A DNA stretch of 64,000 nucleotides from Owenia fusiformis (Eukaryota; Annelida; Polychaeta; Sabellida; Oweniidae), in NCBI GenBank assembly GCA_903813345.2, contig CAIIXF020000005.1, positions 12,279,375-12,343,374 on the forward strand. Direction: 5' to 3'. The first letter of the stretch is position 1. Every line of letters begins with the position of its first letter. Position numbers and translations under genes: made by a program. Below, piece after piece: positions 1-13,300 of this stretch. The notes under the pieces were generated by a model. That model ran no database searches. It was not told the origin of the DNA and saw only the letters and a list, made by a program, of their open reading frames with translations.

Positions 1-1352
1 GGGGAGATCACTGATATACCCCTCTATACTATGATGTACATGTAAAATGTCTATTGTTTTGTTTGATTATTTGTTTGAAGAGTTCATGAAATTTGATATG
101 TATTTTTTTATCTTTTTATTTTCTTTGGATTAAATTGAAACTTTCCATTATTATTTTTATCTATTACATTGTTCTCCCCAGGATTTTTTCTCAGGTAGGT
201 GCAAAAGTCTCATTTTCACGATTAAGTCCAAAATAAGCTCATTTTACACGATTTTTCTCATTTTCAAGTGAGTGCAAATGAAATATCACTGTTTTATAAA
301 CTAAATGATGGGAGGGGGTATTTATTGCCATGAAAGCCTTTAATGTGACAGCTTTACAGTGGTCAAAGGGGCTATTCAAGACTTCTGGTTGAGAAATCAA
401 AACACAAAATAAAATAATTTATGATCCTTAGAGACAGTGCCTCTTTAAAATACTATGATTAGGGTCCTCTTATATTAATGTCTGTTTGGCGGCCCTGCAT
501 GGGAATCCTTTCCAGAAATATCCTAGACTTTCAATACCGTAACTCCATGACAGTCAATGGTATGCAAAAAGTAACTACAAAGTTACAACTGTCACAGACT
601 GATCCGTTTACAAACCATAATGACAGAATGGCTTATCTTTTGAAATCAATATGATGAAATTTAAATCTCAAAAAAATAAGATTATTGTCAGGAATGAAAT
701 GGATAACATACAACAATTTACTGTATATTTTTTATGATCAATATTTTATTGTACCTAGTTTTTGACTGACAAAAAAATGGATCATCCATGAACATTTTTT
801 GCTAAAAAAACATTTTAAGGTTAAGTTCATTTGTTTTTTAGACTCTTAATTCATACTTATGTTTGTTTTTTCTAGGAGGGAATGGTAATTTATATTATTT
901 TATAGCTGACATTAATTCTATAATTTTCAATGCTTCCTCTAATCATTGTGGTGGTGATGAAAGATGAATTTCTTTATCCTAGGTTGTGATTTAAACCCCA
1001 AACCTAAACTCTGAGCTAATTAAAGCTTGATTAGTCAATCAAATCATGACTTGCATCCATTTCATCCATTAGTAAAATTAGAAAAATGCTCATTACGAAA
1101 TTAACAAATAACGATTGGTTAGTTGAGTAAAATAAACTTATAAACCTCTCACTTTATAAAGTTCTGCTTAAAGTTAGTCAAACTACTGTTCAAATTTTAT
1201 AAAACATTTAATAAAATGCAATTGTGCAAATATTTTTTCACGTAAACAAGTCTATATTTAAATAGACCAAGCACTGGTAATAAAGACCAATTATGATTGA
1301 CACACATTTTTTATTTTCAATGTATTATGATTATTTTTATATTTACTAACAG
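1..1352. other. FBXL13 5' intronic or upstream sequence, no exon seen
   Basis: I find no convincing coding exon here. The first supported exon of the FBXL13-like gene starts at 1353 behind an AG acceptor and begins in mid-protein, so its start codon lies left of the window or in an exon I cannot recognise. The stretch contains one copy of a dispersed repeat at about 172-290, listed separately. Confidence 0.5.
172..290 (-). repeat. Dispersed repeat R1, copy 1
   Basis: Contains the reverse complement of a motif also found at 12902-13045 and 13372-13572: a GGATTTTTTCTCA edge next to GTTCTCC, then text rich in AAAATGAG with a GTGGGTGCAAA-like boundary. Three copies in one window in both orientations indicate an interspersed element. 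I cannot assign a superfamily. Confidence 0.5.
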
Positions 1353-4300
1353 CTAATCCCAGCTGTTGCTAGGAAACTAGCTCAGATAGAAGAATTGAAA
1401 AATGAGGTAACCATGGCAACATATTGTGGTTTCCATAGCTACACAATTCCATAGCAACCAGCAAGGGAGTGGAAATCTGCATTACCCCTACATGTAAATT
1501 TGCTCCAATCCTTTAATGCACATTGCATGCACTTCAAGTACATGCATTTCAGAATTTGTAACTTTGCACTAAGGCACAGACTTTATGTACACGTTCAGGC
1601 AGTCTGAAATACAAATTTCTCTGCTCTACTTAACATTCATTTGTATACAATGGAAACAAGTCAAGTCTCACTGTTCATCAGTTACACATGTTTATTGTTT
1701 GTTTGTAAACATGTGAAATCAAATGATATATGCATGCATTCATATCATTAAAGACCACCTTTACCCACCTTTACATTACTCTTTCTATTGCATGTTTGGG
1801 TCATTGCATGGGAATTGGTAGTATATTTTTGGTGTAGGTATTGTATATTGGACTAATTGCATAGTTATTGCATGCTGGGTATATTGCATGGGAGTTGGCA
1901 TTGTATTCTAGGTGTATCTTGGTTGTAGGTATAGTATATTGGACTAATTGCATAGTTATTGCATGCTGGGTATATTGCATGGGAATTTGTATTGCATTGG
2001 GTGTAGGTATTGTATGTTGTACATATTGCATAGTTATTGTCTATTAGATCACACTATATGGATATTGCATATCGGGCATATTGCATAGGTGTAGGTATTG
2101 CAGCATGGGTCCATATAAGCAATGAAGCATGGGGATGGATGTGGTTACATGTTTACTTATATAAAATCTTTATTATCTAGCTGTTAATATACGGATACAC
2201 TTTATTTCTAATGTATATGGTTATTAATTTAACATGTGCATAGTGTATTTCACACATTTTTTATCAAACTGAAACTTTTACCATAACTTGTCATACGTAA
2301 CATTATATATGTTTGTAAATTACTAATTTTGACCTCTTTTGACATTGGTTATTCAAAGTACACTCCTCTCCAAAAGTTTGACAATCCCAACTCCCCTGAT
2401 GATATGTTGTGTAAATAAAGTTGTTATTTTTGATGATGTTCAGAAATTACAAAATCTGCATTAATATCTGATATATTATAGAATTCAAATTCATAACATA
2501 AGTAAGCTTTAATATGCTATTCAGTGGGGAGTCAGAGTTGCTAAACTTTTGGTTGGAGGTGTAATGAAGTTTGTTAATAACTGTTTGTATATTACATTGT
2601 AGCCTACACCTGAAATGTATGAGAGGGCCTACAGTCATTATAACACCACCCTCAAGTTACTATGTTTCAAGTAAGTCTTTAACTTATCAGTCATAAAATT
2701 TCAACTTTTAAAATCTCACACCGGAATAGCCTTCCATGTCTGCCATTTGTGACAACGGTATCTGACTTTACCGTTGTCAGGCTATTCCGGTGTGAAACTG
2801 AAGTTCAATCTGTTTTGATCAAATGATAAAAAATCGGTTTGTCTCGCTATCCTTCTTGTGGAAGCAGTTCAACACGTGTTGACAATATTATTTTCAAGTA
2901 CCTGACAGACTTCACACAACCCTCTTTTAGAAATTATACCTCCATAAGAAGTTTTTTAAAAACACTTAGTCCCTGTGACTTATATGTTAAAGAATCATCT
3001 GTGTAAGCAACAACTGTGAACACTTATGCAGAATGCAAAATGCAGAATATGCTGTATAACCTATACATGAAATTGAATATTATTTTAGTCTTGGTAATTT
3101 AGTTTGCCACCTGAGTCAGATATGTCTGTCTTAATTGTCATTCCCATTCTTTTCCATTTCTTTTTAATATTTGAAAAACGTTCAATTATGTTCGTGTATT
3201 TCTATAATTTAGAGCAATGTTTTACTAAAACATGACCTTGATCTTCCCATGATTCCCCTCCAGTGCCTGGATGCAGTAGCACCTCCTCTTTTTCGGGTAT
3301 TTCTGTAATTTTATTAAAACATGACCTTGACATCTTCCCATAATTCCATGATTCCCTTGCAGTGCCTGGATGCAGTACCACCTCCGTAAGAAGCGCCAGA
3401 GAGAGGAACACGAACGTAAGATGGAAAAGGCTCTCATACACTACAAACACCGTATGATGAGAATCCATCTGCATGTCTGGATTGTATCCTTTTCAAACAA
3501 TGTTATTTATTATTTTAATTACCTGATATACAATTTTTGATATGGCAACTGCATGTGTACAGTTATCTGAGGAATACGAGGGAATATCAATAAGTTAGAG
3601 TTTGCATTAATTCATTGTTTCTAAAATCTTTACTTAATTCAATGTTTTACATGTCATCCTTAATCTATTATGCATGTAAACAAATTAACAAAATACACAT
3701 GTACATACAAATGCAGGGAACTTAAACATTAATACTTTTTAACATGTACTTATATTTATGCATAATGGATAAACATGAACAAAATGTCGGTTTCATTCCT
3801 GGAACTTTTGGATTACTATATGCAGTTATTTTTAGAAATTAAAAATAACATTGATTCTGGAAATTGATTTTTGGATTAATTCTGATATTTCTCCTCAACT
3901 TGGACTCTTATGTCTTGCTTTACTGACTTTTGTATAGACTTTTGTGGTGTTAGCATTTGCTCTTGAAAATATAAGCCATGTAATCCTTGACACTTACAAG
4001 CAATGGGTAAAGTTCAGGAAAGGTCGCCAAGCAAGTAAGTAAATATTTTGTTTAAAAAGAGTATTAATTACATGATTATAGTAAATACAAACTTAAAAGA
4101 TCCACTCCAGTTTATGTTAATGTAATGTAGGACACTTAAGGAAGGCAGAGATAATTGACTTAATGACCTGTATTGTCAACAAAAGGTAATATAGATATAA
4201 AGTAGTAGGTAGTATAAGTATAAAGGATCCAGGTTAATTTACCCACTCTACATTGCCCACCTTAATTACCTGATAACACATTTTATTATACTATGCCTTC

Positions 4301-7300
4301 CTTAAGAAAACTCTTCAGTCAGGAATAATCAGACATTGAGGAAGGTTTGTTCAACACATATCTCTCTCGGTGTTAATGCATGATGTTCCTAATTGATATA
4401 AAAAATAATAACATAATATACCAAGGGAATCATGAGAATTTAAGATAGAAGACAAAGCAAATGAAAACAACAGACAACATTATAATTTTAACATGGAAAC
4501 AGTTACAAATATCCTGTTTTTGGTAAAAAGAACCAGAAAAATCACTTGTTGCCTGCTGCTAATTATGACAATTGTAGAGACATCTCGCTCTGGTAGGGAG
4601 GATTTTAATGAATGTGAACTACAGTAAATCTAAACAGCTCCAAGGAACTGGCCAAAAGTGTTCAAATAAGCAGGTGTTCACATTTCAAGGGTTTCACCCT
4701 ATGAGAGATAACAAAATTGGGACCAAGAAAAAGTGTTCACATTGGGAGGTGTTCAAGTTGGAGAGGTGTTCAGATATACAGAGGTTTCACTGTATATTTG
4801 TAAATGTAAACATATTTTGTTTATTTTCTCCAGTGGCATTCAACAAGATCCAGCACGTTTACCATGTCTCTATAGGAAGAGTTATATTTGTGGCCTGGCA
4901 TAATACTACACTTGACGCCAAGAAGACTAGAGAGTATTTTGAGGTAATTATTTATTAAACTTGACATAAATGTACATTTTCTCAATTTGTCAAGTTTATT
5001 CATACTAGAAATAATGTGTAGATTATGTGTAACAAACATATTTTTAAAATACAATTTTAAACAACCAGAGCTGAAAATTAAGCATCATCTAATCATATAA
5101 TAAAATATCTGCGGAGTATAATCTAACATACAGTATTTCAATACTGATGGCATGAATTGATTATCTAAATAAATCTTCCTATTTTTGGCTTAAGTCTGAA
5201 CTGCAGGTAAGTTGGGTATAATACTGTATTATAGTTCACATATTTCACATTTAGTTTTTTTTTGTTTAGTTTTGCATCAACTCTCTGTTCAGTGTATATC
5301 ATAAGATTCCAGATTTACTCAAATCACACAAATAAAGTTATGAGATGGTTTGTAGTGAGATTGGTTCAAGAGTCCAGTTCTCATCACATATGCTACCTCT
5401 ATAACTTACCAGACCCATTAATTTTTTATTATGCTGTCACCACCAGAAGTGGTGACATATTGCTATAGTCTCCAATTATTTATGGACAGTGTTCGGCAGT
5501 GGGTGTTTGGCCTCCAGTAGTTGGTGGTCAGCATCTGTAACAAATGACAGGTGGTGACATTTTGCATGTTTATGCCTTGTCTTATTCTAAAAAGGTTTTG
5601 GTCATAGAGAAATGAGGGGTGATGGGTAGAGATTTATGCAAGACTATATATATTATTGTAGACAAGGCAGGTTGATCACCTTGCATGTTTCTTGTTAATT
5701 TTCGAGGCAAAACACATTTTTATTTCTGTTTTCATTCATGGAATATTTAATTTTACTGCTTTGATAAGGGTTCAAATTGTTTTCATGTAGATTTACCCCA
5801 ATATATAGATTATAGAATGCACGCTTGTAGTTCTTCTATGTTGTCGATTCTTAATGTCCACGGCAAAATTATGATTCATTTGAAATATTATTGTCCTGCA
5901 TTTTAGAAAGATTACTTATAAAGAATTTTAATATATTTCCAAAGTGAAATCCTTCAGGAATCCAAACTAAATTCTAGATTGTACATAATGAGACAGTAGA
6001 AATACTTCAACCAACATGATTCCATTGTAGCGTCTGGAGCGAGGAGAGAATATGGATGATGATGATCTGTTTGGTAAAGGCAGTGGGGAGGCAAGGGATG
6101 ATATATCTCTTCTACCAAGAAAGGTTGCAGTAAAGGTGAGTCCATCTCAGTAAACATTTAGCACATGTAGCACTTTTGCTAAGGGGGGGATGGGGCAATT
6201 AAAAAAATATATATATAATACAAGGGGTGGTCCAGATGTTCTGTAAAAATGCTCTAATTTCTTTACCCTTTGGATTGATATGGGCATAGTTAATATTTTT
6301 TGTACAGAATATCCGCATTTCTGATTCCTATTTTCACAATGCCTTATATCATTCATTATAATGTTTATATTAATGAACATCTGTGAAATAGTTGACTTCT
6401 TGATGTTTTGCTTATGAGTAATGTGTTTCTATTGTAGATTTTCAGCTATGTTGACATAGCTGACCTGGCCAGATGTGCCTGTGTATGTAGATCTTGGAAG
6501 GTCATAACACAAGCCAACTCTTTATGGAGCACTGTAAGTATTAGAGCTATTAGGGATCCCAAAATACATAATCTGATGCATAACTCTTTATGTTGGACTG
6601 TATGACGCATTATCAGTCAATGTTTTGAATGGTAAAAAAATAATCTTGAGTACATAGAAGAGTTGCATTTGTAATTGTCCGTGCCGTCTGTTGAGTCCAG
6701 GTTTAACAGTATGCCATCAAAAGGAGACAGCAGGGGCCATACTAAGGCAATGAGATAAGGGGGACTAATAAATTAGAGGGGGTGAGATGGAGTTGAAAAG
6801 CTTCTCCTTTGAGAGACAATGCCTTAAACCTGCACATCGCTCCAAAACGCAATATGTTGACATATATTGTTTTTACATTTTCAAGCTCTAATATAAAGTT
6901 TATGTAAATAAAAATTGTTTTTTTCTGCGTAATATCAAAGAACAATCATTTAGTTAAAAAAATAAAAAGGCGAATGCGGGATTCCAACCCGGGCCTCCCT
7001 CGTGCTAAGAGGGATTCTACCGCTACATCACCGTATTATTATGAATGGTGGAAGTAATTAAACCCTACTTATCTTGAATGCTATGATTCGGAAGTGACGT
7101 CACGTTCTTCATTTAGAAACCTTTCCAAAATCATATCGCCGGCTCCGACCGAAGCAAATTCAATGAAAAATCTTTGAAATGACATATTTATCGTAAGTAT
7201 TTCTACACAAGATTTGCCCCATTTGTTTATCATTCTATAATCTTTCATTAAGCTCAAAATGATAAAGTTCACCCCTGAAACAACCCAAGATTGCGTTTCG

Positions 7301-10300
7301 GAGCGAAGTCCAGCTGAAAAATTAAGTGAAACTCAAGACTGGGTCTTAAGATTGGAAAAATTGTTCATTTCTAAGATACTTCAAGACTTTGTGTCTGTTC
7401 TTTGAGTCCATATGAAGCCTCTTATATTAAGAATGAGGTTTTTAGACTCCTCAATGGAAAACTTTATTTTATTGTGAATTTTACTTCTGGCATTTGAGCT
7501 TGTCATTCAATCACTAATATGCAATGATTCTAATGATTTTGTTTTTTCAGTTGGACCTCTCCAGAGTTAGAAACAGGTAAAGTGAATTTTATTATGAATC
7601 AGAGTTCACTTTTTAAATACTCCTCATATATATTTGCTTATATATTAGTTCCGCCTATGTATTACTGAGGTTATTATACTCGTAGTACTTATAGTATTTT
7701 GTTAAATGATCTTCTTAGGCAAACCAAAGAACAGAAAAATGAATTCAAACAATTTGGAGAAGTGAAACAAAAAAATCTGTAAGTGGATGACCGAGTGATT
7801 GCATTTTCAGATTAATCCTTTGATGTGAAGAAATAACCATATTTATTTGATCCATTCCTAGAATTTTTTGAGAACAGCTTTTAAGGTAAACCCGCATGAT
7901 GAGAATTTTCATTACTATAGCCCAGCTGTAGCACCTAGCCTCTTTGGCTCGAGCAGTAGAGCGTCAGACTTTGGAGCAAAGGGTCCTGAGTTCAATTCCT
8001 GCATGGGGCATTGAACTTAGCACCCTCCCTTACATGTTCAGTATCTGGCTTGTTACACTACAGCTCCCCAGACACATGCCCATGGGCCATTACAATATTT
8101 ATACATGCTGTGGTAAAACACATGATTTTTCAAAATCAAAATATTTGGTTAAAATTATATCAAAATGACATTTTTTGATTAAAATTTTATTCTGAAAGTA
8201 AAGTGTGGGAATACTTTAACTCTGTCCCTCATGTAAAAACATAACATTTGTCATCATACAGGATTTCATGTACTGTAATTTAATGTACACTTGTGAATTC
8301 TCCTTTGTGAATGAGCACTGCTAATTTTAGAGGTGAAAATGAATCAAAAATTAGCACTTGTGTGTCAGAGTAGCACATGTTCGCAAATTATGTTCACATA
8401 ACCAGTATAAAATTAAAATGACCCATTTTGTGTACTCTAACCTATTACAGCTTGCATATTTACATGTATATAATACAGTTATGTGATTTTACAGTATTTT
8501 GTATAATACATTTAATATGTTTATCATGTTAAATTCAAAAAATTGCACTGAATTAATTCATTTTCATATTTGATTTGCAGAGTGAGGTAAAACAACACAA
8601 TGCTTTCCTTATATCCTTTAGTACTTAAGAAAGACGTATTATAGGTTTACTTGGGTTGCTCAAAAAGTTTATTACATCTAAAATCTTAAAATTGTATTCT
8701 CATGTGTGTCGTGGAGAAAAATGTGCCATTTGGTTCAATGCCTTTTATTGAAATACAAATATCATAGCTCATTTTGGAAAAAAACTAGGCCTGGAAATCA
8801 TTTACAGTTGAACTGGTTTTTCGCTTCATTGTATGCGATTACCACCAATCACACAGACACATAATAAACATAACATGCCAATCGGGAACACTTAAAGCAT
8901 GTTTTAACCCATTTTGTCATATATAAAATCCACAGATTTTAGATGAAAACTCCTAGGCTTTAGAGTCTGTCAGAACCTTTTGTACAACCCAAGTATATTA
9001 ATTAGTTAGAGCTTGATATTTCAGATAAAAAGTGTTCCTTTGCTTTAGAAATCTACGCTGATGCATTTGATAAATACATGGGCCCTCTCTATGTTTGTGT
9101 GATAGATTTACAATAATAAATGATTCCAGATTTAAAAATGTGTAGACTCCAGATTTGAAAATATGTAGACTCCATATTTAAAAATATATAGAAGCTGTGG
9201 TAGTATTTATGAATTTAAAGTGTGCGCCTGACCCGGCTACGTATAGCACAGAGTTTATACTGGCGGATTAGACTAGTTCATTTTTTATATGTGTGTGAAA
9301 GCTTTCTCTTATTTGCGTTTTTTCGTTTAGTACGGTTTTGTTATAATTGCCGAGGTCATATAACCGGGATAAAACAATGATTATCGTTGACTGCCCACAC
9401 ACAAAACATACGTTGAGTGAACAGTGTTATTACAAACAACAGGCTTTAGAATACAAAGCGTAGTGTGATAATAAGCTGCACACTACCACTGCTGCATGTA
9501 CATATTACTAATTTACTAGGGCTCCCAAAGAGTGGATAGGGAGGTTGTGTTTGTCACTTTTAAATTTTACATTTCAAAATTGTCATTTTACATGTCATAA
9601 TTTGTTGGTTTCATTCGTTTAGCCAATCAAAACATTGTAAAACAATAAATTGTCTGTTACGTACAATCAATTTTGTTCAGTTTTGATTAGTTGTCAGAAT
9701 AAAGTTACGTTCATCTGAATCCATGTATGAAAACAAAAATCCTATTTTCACTTCAAAATACTTCAGTGAGATGAAGGCTCGGAATTGTCACATGCAATAA
9801 CTTATTGTCGTATTCGTTATTTTATCTTCTCGATAGTAGCATTTAGTCGCACATTTGATGCCAGGTCACCTTGTCGCGTACCTCTTGGGGAACCCCACAT
9901 TTATGTGTGTACTCATGGAAGTAAATTCCCCGGTGTAGCCGAGAGCCACAAACTTTTCAACAGGTTCGAAATGACCAATTTCTCTCATATATACTCTAAA
10001 TATTTTATTATTTAGCACCTACAAAGTATTGCTAATAACCATATGTAATTTCAATAAGGAAACTTATCTGGCTACATATAAATTCAATATCAACACTAGC
10101 TGTTCTCTCAACACGTCCTGGCTTACCTTGTGGTGACAAACCCTGGGTTTTCGCTATTTATAGTTTATCAACACCTGGACGCATGCGCATTTTATACTTT
10201 ATCAGGCACTTTAAAGCAGTATTTGAAGTTTGAAAATCAATCAAGCATGAAGGATGAGATTGCCTTAATACTAGGGGAGATTTGGTAAATAAAGGTTATG

Positions 10301-13300
10301 TATTGAGACTTCTTTGGGAGACAATGTGATACACATGTAGTTTATATGGTTACTTAACAGTGACATCATATGATATCACAAAAACAGCCAATCAACACAC
10401 TGTATATTACATACATGTATTACTAATAATTACAGACTCTATAGCAAAATAAGCAAAGGCAACCCTATCATGTACTATTGATCTTTAAACAGCAAGCGTT
10501 TGGCAGTAGGCTTGAGAAATTATATAGGATTCACTCTGACCACCTTTCCATTTTCCCATCTGGAGTAAGAATCTAGCAGCATTTCCAAATCCCCAATCTA
10601 TTAATAAAAAAAATGAAACTTTTGCTTTTAGTGTAAGTTAGAATAGAATATCCATGAATTCACATTGAATTTATATGTAACTATAGGTCAATCTACCATC
10701 GGTCGTACTTCAGGTAATTTTTTACTAGTGTGTACAGGATGTTCCAAAAAGTGGCATATCTGGAACACCCTGTATCATTAAAACATGGTATTGTATTACT
10801 ATATACTGTAAGAGCTTTGTTTCTTGTTGTTTAAATCAAGTGAATTGTTTGTGATATATTGCTATATACTGCCTCGTTTCAAAGTGAGAGGGAGGGGCAT
10901 CACAATTGTTGATAGTTTCTCCTTTTGTACTATGTTCTGTAGCTTATGCCCCCCCCCCTCTCTCTATTTTATCCTTGGTTTGAAAGGTAAATAGTGGGAG
11001 GGGTGGGGCGTCATGCAAGAGAGGGAAAGAAGTTCAGAAGAATAAGAGCTATTAGGGTATTGGTATTTGTATCCTGTTGATTTTATAATTGGTTATTTTA
11101 TGTTTTGAGCTATGTATAAATGTGCCTGATATTGTAATTTTAGTATATTATGTTTTCCAGTGTTTTGTCTATGTCCTTAATTTTAGGTGGTTTATCTGTA
11201 ATTTTAAGGCTCTTAGTCCAATACAATGTTATTGTACATCTTGGGGATTCCTCCATTCAAGGAGTTACACAATATTCTTCTCAAAATAAGAGTGGAAAAG
11301 AATAGAATCAACAAGGAAAGAAGTACACCTTTAGTCAAAATTTGAATCTAGAAATGATGGAAAATCAAATACTCCATTTACATTTACGAGAGAAAGTGAA
11401 ATAGGCATGGTCATAAAAATGTCTCAATTCATACATTTTAAAGAGTTCAGTATACGCTTGTGTAGAAAAAATTGCAAAAAAACTGTTCAATATCTTTCCA
11501 CTTACTGAAAAGTATGTCACACGGAAGTATTATATCTTCTTTGGCTTACATTTTGCCTCAACTATATAAATTTGCCTCAACTATTTTAACAATTTGCCTC
11601 ACCTAAGTTTCAGATCCTGGCTAGACTCCTGGTATATGGATCATTATGATTGTAGAACAATGATATATCTATTTAATATATAACAGACCCATGTTGTGGA
11701 ATATTATAGGATAACAGATAAAGTTGCAAAGAGGCTACTGAATAAATGTCGGCCATATTTGGTGCACTTGAACGTGCGATGCTGCCCAAATCTTACCAAG
11801 ACCACTTTTGTGTCAATCAGTGAGTGTAGGAATATACAGGATCTCAACCTCTCAGAGTGCCCAGGATTGACTGTGAGTTTTTGATTGGTTTAACATCATT
11901 TTACATAAAAAATTTAAACTGAGACATGGTTTATAGGTGTCCTAAATGTTCAAGTTCAGTTTTGATCCACTTCAATGTTTCAAAAATGGGCTAAAATGAG
12001 TTTTAAATATGACAAAAGTCTGATAATATTGTACCACAGTTTTCTTTGCTCCGAGTGGAAATAATTCCAGAACTAAAATGAAAAATACAATTTGTACTTG
12101 ATAGCTATTATATATTACTGAACTATTAAAATCTGACTTGAATCAGTTATTCAGTCGATTACTGTGTCTCATCTATTTTTGTATAGGATGAGACTTTGAA
12201 GATAGTTGCTGAAGGATGTACCATAGTTCTCTATTTAAACCTTTCCCATACACAGATCACTGATGCTGCTCTCAGGACGATAGCCAAGTGAGTAATGTAA
12301 AACCAAATGGGTGTCATTCACAGATGTTTTCAGGTATTTTATCCATGTTAAGATAATTATTTCCATATTTTTCTCTATTTTTATTCATTTTGCCTGTTAT
12401 TGGAAATTCTAATAAAAGACCTGAATTTTGAGATTTCGAATACAGTTTTTTTGCACAGGTACATATTATACTCATGTCTCCGTTTGATTTTCAGAAATTG
12501 TATAAATATCCAGTACCTCAGCCTGGCTTTCTGTAAGAAGTTCACAGATAGAGGGCTCTACTATCTCTCCACTGGGAAAGGCTGCAAGAAACTCTTATAT
12601 TTAGATCTTTCAGCCTGTATGCAGGTGAGTCCCATGTATACTAATTTATTTTAACAACTCGTAATATTGGAAATGTTACAATTTTGAGGCATAGGTAATG
12701 GTATTTTATTTGAACTGAAAACGGATCTGTCACCATGGAAACACCCGTTAAACAATAGATATACTTTATAACAGTAAAATATACATATAGACTTTTAATA
12801 AAAATGTTTATTTCATGAATATTAGGTTACACAACAGAGATTACAATGATAATTGTAAAATGCATAACATATCAAATATCAAATTTGTATCAAATTTTAT
12901 ATGATGATGCCTAGGGACAAGGCTTGCACCCACATGAAAATGAGAAAAATCATAAAAAATTGGCATATTTTGACCAATTTTGGTCTGAATTGTTAAAATG
13001 AGTAATTTGCACCCATTTGAGAAAAAATCCTGTGGAGAACACTGGACAGCATAATTTTTATAGTTTTTGGTATTTTTAGTGACCTTGTAATGTACTTGTA
13101 TTTTATGGCCTTATGTTTTAGATCACTCCTGAGGGCTTCAAGAAAGCTGCAGAGGGTTGTAGCAATATCCACTCCCTCATGCTAAATGAGTTCAACACAC
13201 TCAATGATAGCTGTGTTCTGGTAAGTGTTGTCTGTTTATTAGAATATACACAAAGGTAATTTACAAACACAACAGGTTAATTGATAACATTTCATAACAT

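Noticed and set aside
6969-7037. Functional tRNA-Ala(AGC) gene on the - strand
   Set aside because: The anticodon arm is good, but acceptor and T stems do not pair and the B box deviates, so a SINE head or pseudogene is more likely.
9785-10015. 76-codon + strand frame with several Cys residues
   Set aside because: It lies in the candidate repeat element at 9213-10216 and shows no recognisable protein features.
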